In this document: piece after piece, positions 53,780 to 64,000 of the stretch
How the letters are laid out: the number at the start of each line of letters is the position of its first letter
Position numbering within the stretch: the first letter of the stretch is position 1
Source: Penelope pileata
Taxonomy: Eukaryota; Chordata; Aves; Galliformes; Cracidae
Length of the DNA stretch: 64,000 nt
Assembly: GCA_013396635.1 (NCBI GenBank)
Contig: WBMW01003911.1
Location: forward strand, 816,582 to 880,581
Reading direction: 5' to 3'
The notes under the pieces: generated by a model
The model's input: the letters and a program-made list of their open reading frames with translations, nothing else
The model's database searches: none
What the model was told of the DNA's origin: nothing
Translations under genes and position numbers: made by a program

Positions 53780-54000
53780 CCAAAGACAGAGCCCACAGCA
53801 GCCCTGGACAGCTTGCTCCAGTGCTTGATCACCGTCAGTGGAAGGTGTTTTTCCTTATGTTTAGCCACAATTTCTCTTGCTGCAACCTGCAGCCATTGCC
53901 TCTCCTCCTTTCACTCTGTCACTCCCAGATAAATTGGATTCTATATTGTCTAGTTCTGAGCAGAGGGGAAGAATTGTTTCCTTGCTCCCTTGCCCCAGCA
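53780..54000 (-). mobile_element. Diverged CR1 LINE fragment
   Basis: This stretch reads cagccctggacagcttgctcc, then tttttccttatgtttagcca, then gagcaga-ggggaagaattgtttcc. These match in order, with an internal deletion, blocks of the reverse-complemented CR1 3' region. It is more diverged than the copy at 51.6 kb. Its boundaries are approximate. Confidence 0.7.
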
Positions 54001-55205
54001 CATAGCTACTACTTCTACGAGAAGAATCCTTCATTCCCTTTCTAGGTGGTCCTACACTCCACCTTCAGACCCTCACAACTGGGATCTTTTGGTACCTGGG
54101 CACCTCTCACCCCAGAGCCCCAGCACAGACTGCAACACCAATACACGAGCCCCTCCGTGGGATCCCGTATCACTTCAACCCTGCAACAACCCCACTGATG
54201 CAGTGAGACTGTTCTTACTATGAGTCATCTGTGGTTATTAAATTAACTTTTACTTCTCTCTGGTTTAGACGAACATTTAAAAAACATCAAGGCATATCGA
54301 CTGAGACACAGACTGAAAGGTCACCTACTGCAAGCATCTAAATGAAGAGATAAGAATGCTTCTGTTTTTTTACATAACTCAGAGGACCATCTGGTAAAAA
54401 TGAAGCAGATTCACCAGCTGTTCATTTAACAAAAACAAGCTAATGCGCTTAGCAGTATCAGAGATCTCGAAGGGGCTTGGGCACACACACCAGGCTCAAG
54501 TTTAGTCACTGTGTTTCAGCTCCCACCCAACAGTTTATACCACTTGAGCATCACATTATGCAACGTAAGGAAGTATTATCCCCTTTCTACAAAAGGAATG
54601 GAGTGTAACAAAAATAGAAGTGCTATTTCTGAAGACTTTCTACCTATTAGTTACCAAGCAGACAAGAGTGAACTTTGCCCATGCTGAGATGACTGCAAGC
54701 CTTCCGAACAAAGCAAGCAGGGTACAAAGTTTGAGCTGGTAGCGCAAAGCTCCAACCACTTCTGAGCAGAACTAGCTAGCTTGGCACCATGCTAACCACA
54801 CTCAAATGGTTTCCAGCAGTCTCTGTAGCAAATTCTGCTTCCAAAAAGCCATGGAGACACATCCCTAGGAAGTCCACGAGCTGAGCCAAGACATGAACCC
54901 CAGTCTCACAAGCCCCATTCTAACACTTCAGCATTTAAGCCACATGTTCCCTGCACTACAGACAAAGAGCGGTGCTCAAGCTGAATGGAAAACCAAACCA
55001 AAACAAGAAACAGTAGCCATTAATTAGCACTCTGGACTACTAAACGCAGCTGCCTTTTCTGAAGGCTGAAGACAGCCTTTTGTCACTACAACTACCATCC
55101 AACTACAAAATGCTTTAGTTCAGATTATCAGAAATTCTCCATGCTTGCTTAATCTGCAACAGCATTTCAGTGAAGGTAAAAACACCAAGATTTCCTGAAT
55201 CACAG

Positions 55206-55748
55206 TATGTTACACAATGGCTGCTCTGAAAGGAACACCCCCTACTTTATTATGTTGGCCCACGATGTCAGAGGTGGATGTTGGTGGTATGGCAGCAGAG
55301 GCTGAACCTTCCCACCAACATCCTGTTCCATTTTGTTGCTGTGTGGCAGATGGCAGCAGAAGGGCAGTCTGACACGGAATGCCTATGAAGCAATGGTGTG
55401 TCACTGAATTCCTCCATGAGGAAAAAAATGGCACCCACTGACACTCATCGTCACTTGCTGACCGTTTCTGGAGCCCAAACAGTGGATGTGAGCAGGGTGA
55501 GGGGTGGTGGTGCGTTGCAGCAGCGGCGACAGCGGGGCACCTCTGCTGGTGCAGATGTTTACAAGCGCAGCATGCAGGCTCTTGTTCCTCGATGCTGAAA
55601 ATGCAGAGCTAATGGTGGTGACTATGTTGAAAAACAGTGTTTTGTAGCTGAGAATTCGCTCTATCAAATGGTGTTATTGTGCTCTTTGTATCTATTGTAG
55701 TTTACATGGAAATAAAAAGGAAGCATTACTTTCAGAGTGACCTACATA
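55206..55748 (+). mobile_element. Internally deleted mariner transposon (Galluhop-like)
   Basis: The left end (ggctgctctgaaaggaac...) and the reverse complement of the right end (ggtcactctgaaagtaatgc) are recognisable terminal inverted repeats, with TA at each outer edge. Inside, the left part still reads transposase N-terminal pieces in two frames (MKQWCVTEFLHEEKN, then APTDTHRHLLTVSGAQTVDV after an extra A in an A-run). The right part reads the C-terminal piece SAGADVYKRSMQALVPRC. Between them, near 55535, about two thirds of the gene is missing, including all of the catalytic DDD region. A full mariner is about 1.2-1.3 kb, and this one is 543 bases. It is a dead, non-autonomous derivative. 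Family naming is from memory of the protein pattern. Confidence 0.85.
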
Positions 55749-55979
55749 CATTATCATATCAGGAAAAAACAACGTATGGAAAACAAGGGTCAAACAAACA
55801 CAGTGGGTTACTGGACAGTTGCAAACATTTTTTCCCTCATTGCAACAGAACCTTAAAAGAAATTAAAGAATGAATAAAGCCCAGTTTCTAGATAAACACA
55901 CAAAGGAAGAACACTGACTCCTATTTGAAAAAATAAAAATCTTTACTCAACATTCCATAGTCATATTTTTTTGGTACAG

Positions 55980-56470
55980 AACAGGACAAGAAGGAATGGA
56001 CATATTTGTCAAAAACCTGAAAATGGTATCCAAAATAGGAAAACAGAAGAACACTCAAACCCTAGTAAAGTACATGCCATGCCATACCACAGGCCAACAA
56101 AGATTGGAAACATTTCTCTGAAGACAAAAATTACACAAGCTTTTAAAAGCATCAGGACAAGGAGGCCTGCCAGCAGGTCAGTGGGGCCAAAGGATGAAGA
56201 TACTGAAGAAGTATTAATGGAAGGTAACGACATATTGGAAAAGCTAAATGAATTCTATGGCTCCTGTTCACTAAAGAGGAATTTAGGGCCCATCCTGTAA
56301 CAAAGCTTCTCTTTATGGAGAAGTGTTATTCTGAAGCATCAGAAGACGCATACAGAAAAACCACTAGGACCAGACGATAGTCTCCAAAATTTCAAAGGCA
56401 CTTAAGAAAACTAATTTCTTACAGCAAGCTGTTCCTTAAATCAGCCTTAAATGTTAAATCAACCTTTCAT
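55980..56470 (+). mobile_element. LINE ORF2 relic (CR1/L2-like), plus strand
   Basis: A single plus-strand frame reads RRPASRSVGPKDEDTEEVL, then LMEGNDILEKLNEFYGS, then LKRNLGPIL and a stop at 56298. In the same frame 58 bases later it reads EKPLGPDDSLQNFKGT. This order, with a GPL/GP-K-DEDG block, a (DI)-EKLNEFF-like block and a K-x-x-GPD-(D/G) block, is the region just upstream of, and entering, the reverse transcriptase of CR1/L2-type non-LTR retrotransposons. Stops and missing motifs show it is dead. It is antisense to FAF1, unlike the other LINE pieces here, and starts about 230 bases right of the mariner. The exact clade is uncertain. Confidence 0.7.
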
Positions 56471-57404
56471 TCTTACCGTGTGGACATCAGATTTTTGGTG
56501 AATTTGGGGGGCAAACCAGAGAGGGCTGAGACTCCAGTAAAGTATGCAGAATAGAATGGGTGTATACACTAAGATATTTAGGATGTGCTGAGTAAAAGTG
56601 AACACAGCTTCTATAAAGTAAGCTTATAATCATATTATATTATACATATTATCAAAAAACTGTTCAGCGATCTCCAAAGAACTCAAAGCTGTATCAAACT
56701 GACACAATTTCTAAAATTCTTCTAACAAACTCCATTATTAAGCTCTTAAAATGCTGAGTTTCAGGAACTAGAGTGGAAAAAAATCCATTCAAATCCTGTT
56801 GCTTACAGCTGTTTCCTAAGGATCAGCCACTGTAGCAGATGAGGCATTCAGCAAGCTGGGTCTTTGGTCTGAGCTGATACAGCACCTTTGGTATTTGCTC
56901 ACACAAACAACCTGACCTTTAAAAAAATAATAGAGATGACTCAGATTTGGAACTCTTGCCTTTACAAATTGTTTCCTGCAATAGCTAGAACATGAAACCT
57001 AGATAAAATAACTCTGAAGGACTAATGTACTCTGCTCTGGTTTCAAAAGGTCTTTAAAACTTCAGCTTCACTGAAGTATCTTCTGAAAGCATAACTACTC
57101 CCACAGAACAAGGCCTGCCCAACCAGTCAAACATAGAGGACCGGTATATGGCTGCTGTGATGACCAAGTAGCATCTACTCCATACGTGAGGGCTTTGGTT
57201 TCCTCTTTGACTTGTTTTTAACAACTGTGTATTATGTAGTCAATTCTAAAAAATGGGCTTAATTAGCAGGTATAAATTGAGACACTAAGCACGTCATTTC
57301 CTTTCATCCAAATGATGAGGGATGAGTAAAATGCTAGGTGTTGACCTAGGCTTTTTCTAGTTCTTGCAGTAGTTAAAAGGAAGGACTCATCTAATGGCTG
57401 TCCC

Positions 57405-57547
57405 ACTGAAATACACTAAGCATGCAGTATGCTTTCATCACATCCCTTGACCCTAATGCCACTTACAGCAAACAAAACCAATTGTGTTGCAAACCAAGAG
57501 GTCCAACTACCAGTTCCAGTGCTGCCACTGACTCTGTAATGCACAAA
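57405..57547 (+). repeat. Direct repeat copy A (143 bp)
   Basis: This copy runs from actgaaatacactaagcatg through ttacagcaaacaaaaccaat to actctgtaatgcacaaa. It matches the stretch at 58583-58723 in the same orientation with roughly 15 substitutions and one 2-base indel. The starts of the two copies are 1178 bases apart. I do not recognise it as part of a named repeat family. Confidence 0.9.
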
Positions 57548-58582
57548 CATATCCACTCACTACAAAAATATGAAATCCTATCAAAAAATGCTATATAGTT
57601 CCTTTAATATGCTATTAACTCTTGTTCCTAGTAGGGACAATCATGAAAACTAGGCATAGGCACGCAATGGGAAGTGAACCATGTCAACTGCCCAAACAGA
57701 GGGGGGAATTTCAGTGTCTCAGACTTTCTGCACCAATGTGATAGACCAGAATTTCTCGAGACCCCTTAAGAATCGTAGCAACTCACATCTTCTCCTTTTC
57801 TACGCTTCCTTCCATTCAAAAGTATCAACTCAGTACAAGTGTTTCCTGTAAATGATCCTTGTGTACCAAGAAACGTGAGTCGCACATTTGACTTCTCATT
57901 TGCCAAATAAATTCCCCATTCCCAGCCTCTGTGAGTAGATACAATAATTTTCAGATTTTAACTACTATTAGTTGTCACAGCATTTGAAAAAGGATCCTAC
58001 AGCTACCACCTCTCAATATGTTTCAGTGACCTACTAACCCAAATACCTATATGAATGGGCTGATGGAAAAAGTGGCATGATTACTATGATGTGAAGACTC
58101 TTCTCATGGTAATTGAATGAAAAGAGCTGCATAAACCTCTTTCTAAATATGAACCAGTGCTCTGGCAGTAAATTATTTAGGTTCTTACAGCAAGGCTGTA
58201 ACGTACACAAATCATAGTATCCTCTTTCCTCTCCATAAATGTCAGATTGTATTTCTAATTAAATACCTGTCCTTACGTAAGGGCATTGCAGGCTTTTCCA
58301 TGAGCAGCTATCAGTGGAAACATCCAAGTTATCATGTTATTAAATGGGCATCATTCTTACTACAATTTCTTATTTGCGACTCTGGAAGCCACTTCATCTC
58401 CTGGCCAGAGAGGTGACAAGGAAGTCAAACCAGCTTTGTTCTGATGGATATGAGTTTTGGCCTTACAACTGAATCCATAAGTATCTAAAGAAATTAAACT
58501 GTTGATTCTTCAGAAACACATAAAGAATAAATTAATATGAGCAACAGCCTTAGTAGCAGACAATGACAATCAAAATAACCAA

Positions 58583-58723
58583 ACTAAAATACACTAAGCA
58601 TGCAGCATGCTTTCACCACGTCTCAACCCTAAGGCCGCTTACAGCAAACAAAACCAATTGTGTTGCAAGTCAAGAGGTCCAACCACCAGTTCCAGTGCTG
58701 TTACTGACTGTGTAATGCACAAA
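58583..58723 (+). repeat. Direct repeat copy B (141 bp)
   Basis: This is the partner of the copy at 57405-57547. Shared landmarks are actaaaatacactaagcatg, ttacagcaaacaaaaccaat and agttccagtgctg. The DNA between the copies and just outside them does not match, so the homology is confined to this unit. Confidence 0.9.
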
Positions 58724-60296
58724 ATTATAAGATGTGACAAAAATCAAAGGAGGCTTAAATGAAATAGTAATCAAAATGTAAAATGTGTGGCCCCACAGGT
58801 TTATATTTTAATATCCTATGGTGTCGTAAGGTCCTCATTCTTACACAAAAAAATCAGCTCTGGTAAATGGAACATGTTCCAGAGAAAGGGATAAACCAAA
58901 AGAAACTCACCCCATTTAACAAGTGAAAATCAGCCTTCTCCAATCTTTCCATAGTATTTCACAAGTCTTTTCCCTTCTTAAGGGCTGCAAGCTTTTCTCA
59001 AGAACAAACTTCTACCTCACAATTTCCGTAAGAAATGAAGGAAAATTATCCCTATTTTAAAACTTAGGTCAGGTGAAGCAGCGCTGAACGTGATGGCACC
59101 TAACTATTAGAAACTTGCACTTCTACCTGAAGACACTCAGCATGAGGGGAAGAGGGAACAAACCTGCCTCTCCCAAACCCCACTTTGTGACTACACAGGG
59201 CTGAGTTTCCTTCCAGCTACAGAGAGCTGCGGAGCTCAGCCCAGCTGCCCTGCTCTGGGAGTGCCTGCTGCTAAAATTCTTCAGGGGCCGCACAAAGGAA
59301 TGAATCCTGTTGGGTCTAGGGTAAGGAAGACCGTGACTTTTTATGCTCACAAACAAAACCAGACACTTAGGTGCCATGGCAGCCTTCCTGAAGAACATGA
59401 TGGCCTCCAAGAGCTTTCACCTTAACTTAGAGCACACTTCCCAGAGATTTCAACGTTGGTTGGATGTCTCTTCAGCACCTATCTTTTGTTGAGGACCTTG
59501 CTCTAAGCGAATTGCCAAACATTTCACAGAAAGCTTTCCCAGAAATCAACAGCAGTCCTTTCTGCTCCAATGGCTTCACAACCAAACACTAGCACCTTTT
59601 CTTTTAGAAATCAATGATACGAACACCAACTTTGCTAAGGGCTCAAAACCCCTAAGTGGACAGTGGTTGGAACACACTTCCCAGCCTCCAGCGTAAGTCA
59701 CGGTCCAGGGCAAGAACTACGTGCACTAACCTTAAGCGCTTCTTGTATCTACCTACCTTTTTCACTCACCAAATTTTCATACCAGCATTAACTAAAAAGT
59801 GACAAAAGTTGACCTAAGCCAACACAACAATACACATAAAAGAAAGCAAAGCTCCCTTGGCACCCTCAAAAAATGCAATACACGTGTAAATTCCACACAT
59901 TGACTGTTAGAAAGTGAAAACTGTGTGCATGGTAGAGATAGGCTTCAACAGGGCTGAAGCAAACTGATGTTTTCCACAATCACCAACAAGAAACTTTAAA
60001 AATATCTTGTCAGATATTTAACAGCACTGTGTTAACTTCCAAGTGAAAAGGATTCTGCAGTTTCTTAAGCTTCATTCCAGAATGAAATGAGTAGTTTGAA
60101 TTATGGTTAAATCTATAAAATAAAGACCCACAGGCTGATGTACCAACATGATGATCGATGTTATAACTTAAAACATGATTATTTATCATGCTTTTTCACC
60201 TTTCTGGCAATGATTCTCTTCCTTCCCAAATCCCCCTCACTCCTCTGTTTATGTGGAAAAAAAACCTGACACAGTGATGAAGCTTGGGGAAAAAAA

Positions 60297-60297
60297 T

Positions 60298-60328
<31 letters not shown>

Positions 60329-60330
60329 AT
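60297..60330 (+). repeat. (TA)n(TG)n microsatellite
   Basis: Alternating TA (about six units) passes into TG (nine units). It is an alternating purine-pyrimidine tract in intron 1. Confidence 0.95.
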
Positions 60331-63300
60331 CATACCAAAGCCCTCTACTGCTCAGTGCTTTTTGTTCAGTTAATTTTAAAAAGAAAAAACATCACATAAC
60401 TGTCGCACAGAAGAAGACAACTATTAGATACCTGCTGTTTCAATGAAAGGAAGGATTTCTGAGCCTCACCATTCCACTCCAAAGGCTTCCCACCCAGACC
60501 AAATATTGAACTAATTTACTTGGTCAATGCAAAGTGTGAATTCCATGAAAAATTTCCTACTGAAGCTCTGTGTGCTAAATATTCTCGTAATATATGGACA
60601 CCCGGGAGCTGGCAACTCGCACAGTGCTCCAGCCCTCCGGCCCACTCTACGCTTCAGAACTCCTCTGAGGACAGCCCCATTGTATGACTAAAGCAGTCCT
60701 ATGCATGGACATAATTTACACTGACAAAAAGATATTTTTGCTAACTCTAGCACCCACCCTAAGGTGCTAAATGTAGAAGTAAATATCTACATCTGACACT
60801 TCTGCCAATATTCAGATTGTTTTTCATTTGTTTTTCATTCCTGAAGGGTTTAACTACGCTAAGTTAACTAAGTTCTGCACAACTGAAGGTTGCAATTAAG
60901 CTCACAACTGCAACTGAAGTTGCTGTTTGTTTGTTCTTCACAGTGAAAAGTGGACTAATACACAGCCAGAGCAGCTCTCTTCAAGCCCCTGACTTCTTAA
61001 ATCAGGAATACACTTGTATCAAGTGACTACTTGAGGATTCCCACTGGAGACAAAGAACATTTTGCAATTAAACACAACAAAAAAACAAACAACATAGATG
61101 ATAACAAAAATTGGTAGAAATGATATTCCCTAATTTGTAACAGAATCTGAGGTGTGCTGCAGCATCTCTTTTTATCAGTTCACATGCAGTTACCTTTTGA
61201 AGAATTTTGCTACAAATACAACCTGTTGGGTTGTTGTTTTTTTTTCCTCCTGTGGAATTTTTCCTACATGCCAATGACGCTTTGTGGAGAAATTCTGAAT
61301 TGCATTTAGTAAGAGAGATATAACTTGTTTATGTGCTTAACTCCACTATTTCAGCTACTTCTACTGAAAACAAAGTAACCACATACAAAGCTAGGCTCCT
61401 GCACAGTCCTTCCCAAAAGCTAAGGTGGAAAAGTGAGACAGGTTGCTGATACAGCCTACGTGCACGTACGCACGCTCTGTGCTCCCCAGGTAACGCAGAG
61501 TCACCTTATTAAAAAGCAGAAGGAAAGAAAATCAGCTACACAGAACAGGCTTTAGTTGTTTGGAGACACATTAAGAAAAGTATTTTGGCAGATCATTTGT
61601 GGGGTTTTACCTTAGTGTTTTATAAAATTATCCGATGTATGTACACATCTATGTGAATACATATGAATACTGATTTTCTCTCTAGGATGTTAGGTAGCCT
61701 GTTACAGCAACCTGAGATAACTGGAGAAAAACAAATGCAATACAAGGCCCTGTTCCAGTTGAAACTAATAGCAGAATCCCTAATGATTTTGAAAGATATA
61801 AAATAAGTCCAGGAATGCTTGCCAAAAGCATCAAACATTGGTACGAGTATGAATTCTCTGAAAAAAGCTGTATGGGGATGGGAAACCAAGTTTTAGAAGC
61901 TCAAAGATCAATGCTCTATCCTTCTTAAAAGAAACTTGGGAAAGGCAAGTGTGAAATGTGGATTAAGTTTCCCTCAGAATTTCACTCAGCAAAGATCTGA
62001 CGGATCATGCTTTTAAAATCTCCAATGTATGTCCTCAGCAAGATACCTCACAAATGTAGAAGATGGCAATACGGCTGAGAAGTATATTTATTAGTAAAAA
62101 GATACAGAAAAATATAAAAAAAGACAAAATCACGAAAAAATACTTTGTACACAATGTTTTATTTTCCATTTTAAAATCTTAGTGAACGATTTGTAAATTC
62201 CATCACGTATTTAAAGCACCTGAAATCCTTCATCATCTTTAACAGCTGAAAGATACGAGGCCTAAAAGTGATTTGCACTGTCCTTTACCAACGTAGAGCC
62301 TTAGCAGCGTGACAACTGACAGCTCAGTATCTCAGAATCAGGGAGAAGCTTGAGAATCATTAAAAAAAAAAGTGAAACAAAAACAAACTTGGTGACAGAA
62401 ATAAATACACGAAAAGGAAGCTCCTTCATTTTGTTTTTTGTTAAAGAAGCATTATTACATGGTACAATATTTGCTGGGTGCTGGGTCAGACACACGATGT
62501 CACTCCCACTCTACCACCAATTCCTGCAACTCCACTGTGCCTCTGCAAGTCTGCAGCAATACTTACTTGTCTTCATGGTATCAGAAGACACCACACAGGT
62601 GCTCTTGCACCTTCATGAGGTGGTATATCTTATTTATAAGATACTCTTACACCTTTTTTATACCTTTCTTAGGTGGTTTTGAAACCCAAGCAGAAAAATA
62701 CTGCAGAATTGCAAAATAGCATCGCCGCTAAGAATCTGGAAAGTAGACACAGAAAAAAAAACTATTTAATGAACTTATTAGATTCAGTAGCCACTAACTG
62801 AATCATTGTCTTGCCATCCGGAATGCAAACCTCCTATAGTGGGATTTCAGGAAGTCTGTCTCCACTGGCACAACGCAGAATGGGGCTCCCAGTCTCCTTC
62901 TGTGCCAAGTATGGGTGCTGGAAGGGCTATGAAACCCCATCCTCAAAACTGAAGCATTGCTACTTACATACACAAAAGTAACTCCAAGCACAGCACAGTA
63001 AAGGATGATTGTATAAATGTTTGCTATATGTTTAACAAACATACATAAATAAACATGGGTGCAACCTGTCCAGCTACAAGTGAAAGCATGGACTGGGAAC
63101 TCCACATGTTACTTCAGGAGCTATCAGAAACCTTTCGCAAAAGAGGAATTATGTAATTGTGGCCACACCACCTGTAATTCCAAAGGAACACTCTTGCTGA
63201 ACACACAGAGCAAAGGGACGGGCTTTGCTTTGCTTTTTTTAAGGAAGGGAACGAGGCAGTTTTGCAGTTTGCATCAGGAGACCCTCTGTTAAGAGTATAC

Positions 63301-63639
63301 AGAGAGCAGTTTTACAGCTCAATCCACGAACAGACCCAGGAAAAAGCAATGGCTGCAAATGGACAGAGCTTAAAAAAAAAAGGGAAGACTGAAAAGCAAA
63401 TATTACAGAGACATTGAGATACGATCTGATAGCCTTGCGAGCTGCTCTTGGCTCTCCCCACCATTACAAGGGCAGGTGCTTTCACTTCTTTGCTGGCTTG
63501 TTCCTGGGAAGAGGGGCAGGGACAACACGCAGCGTGAAGGAGCAGTGCACAGAGCAGGTGAACCAGGCCCGGGATAAAACAGCACTACTCGGAGAGAGCC
63601 TTCGTTCTGGGAATCGGACCTCAGAGCGTGAAGTTAAAT

Positions 63640-64000
63640 TCCAGCCCTTCTGCTGGCGGGGGGAGGCGGCCAACGAGCTGCGAGGGGGCAGACATTGTTC
63701 CTTCCGACAAAAGGCGCCGCACGGGGCGGGGGAGCGCTCCCCGCGGCGCGGCGGTCCCCACGAGGGCGGCTGGGGCGCGGCCCCGCGCGGTGCCTCACGG
63801 CGTGGCACGGCCGAGCCCCGCGGCCGCCAGACGGAGCGCAGAGCCGGGCTCGGCCTCAGCCCCGCGGCGGGAAGGGGACGCTTCGCTCCCGCACCGGGGG
63901 AGCGCGGGGACGCGCAAAAACAGCCCCACAAAGGCCCGGCGGCACCGGCACGGGGACGGGGAGGGAGAACGCGGAGCGAGGCGGCCGCGCGTTACCTGGA
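63640..64000. promoter_or_regulatory. CpG island at the FAF1 5' end
   Basis: From about 63640 to the right edge the base composition switches abruptly from AT-rich intron to very GC-rich DNA dense in CG dinucleotides (GCGGCCGC, CGCGGCGCGGCGG, CCCCGCGGCGGG). It contains a GC-box-like GGGGCGGGGG near 63724. The island overlaps the end of exon 1 and the first 350 bases of intron 1, the usual position for the downstream half of a housekeeping CpG-island promoter. The transcription start itself would be to the right, outside the window. That this island drives FAF1 is inference from position. Confidence 0.85.
63996..64000 (-). CDS. FAF1: FAF1 exon 1, last 5 bases (partial)
   Basis: The final bases of the window, read on the minus strand, are TCCAG followed by GTAAC, a consensus 5' splice site. 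Human FAF1 exon 1 ends in codons for Asp-Phe-Gln in phase 0, and TCCAG fits the end of TTC CAG. Exon 2 also opens in phase 0 with the residues expected to follow (Ala-Cys-Thr-Gly). The start codon and the rest of the exon lie beyond the right edge, so translation initiation cannot be examined. The assignment rests on the splice site, the phase, the CpG island around it and the downstream exons. Five bases alone would not identify it. Confidence 0.8.

Larger units (their letters stand above)
47394..63995 (-). other. FAF1: FAF1 intron 1 (16.6 kb)
   Basis: The donor is GTAAC at the right edge and the acceptor is TTTTTAG before exon 2. The intron contains the CpG-island tail, the mariner relic, the LINE ORF2 relic, two CR1 fragments, a 142-bp direct-repeat pair, a TA/TG microsatellite and a poly-G tract, each listed separately. 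The remaining stretches, for example 47700-50050, 54250-55200 and 59000-63500, are anonymous AT-rich intron. I see no exon, RNA gene or recognisable protein homology in them. Confidence 0.9.

Noticed and set aside
63482..63931. A 149-codon Pro/Arg-rich open frame on the minus strand in the CpG island
   Set aside because: Stop codons are rare in any GC-rich DNA. The frame lies in intron 1 immediately after the exon 1 donor, shows no domain, and runs through Sp1-like boxes.

Overview
This window is vertebrate nuclear DNA, almost certainly from a bird. The evidence is several CR1 LINE fragments with the avian 3'-end signature (read on this strand as catagaatcatag... followed by ttaggttggaaaagac), an internally deleted mariner of the type known from chicken (Galluhop-like), long AT-rich introns with short conserved exons, and a CpG island at the right edge. 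I cannot name the order or species.

The only gene I can support is the 5' part of FAF1 (Fas-associated factor 1), read right to left on the minus strand. Exon 1 contributes only its last 5 bases at the right edge, followed by a CpG island. Exons 2 to 7 lie at 47325-47393, 31596-31642, 28718-28926, 25853-25944, 25426-25514 and 17295-17400. All have GT/AG borders and join in phase into one open frame. They encode the UBA domain, a Ser/Ala-rich linker, the first ubiquitin-like domain (UBL1) and the beginning of UBL2, about residues 14 to 219 if exon 1 has 15 codons as in human. I found no exon 8, so everything left of 17295 is intron 7, and the rest of the protein (UBL2 remainder, UAS, UBX) lies beyond base 1.

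Introns by size: intron 1 16.6 kb, intron 2 15.7 kb, intron 3 2.7 kb, intron 4 2.8 kb, intron 5 0.34 kb, intron 6 8.0 kb, intron 7 at least 17.3 kb. Intron 1 is the richest in old mobile DNA: a 0.9 kb CR1, another CR1 fragment, a deletion-derivative mariner, a plus-strand LINE ORF2 relic and a 142-bp direct-repeat pair. Intron 4 holds a long ancient CR1. Introns 6 and 7 hold short CR1 3' ends. Open frames longer than 60 codons elsewhere look like chance: they have no recognisable domain, no exon context and no homology I know of.

I do not see an exotic system. The items most worth a second look are two unannotated exon-like stretches in the sense orientation. One in intron 2 (39135-39230) shares an AFRHVVP-coding segment with exon 4, with only third-position differences. 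One in intron 7 (16751-16921) has a good 3' splice site and reads either a 56-residue tail or a hydrophobic membrane-anchor-like tail. Both are hypotheses.
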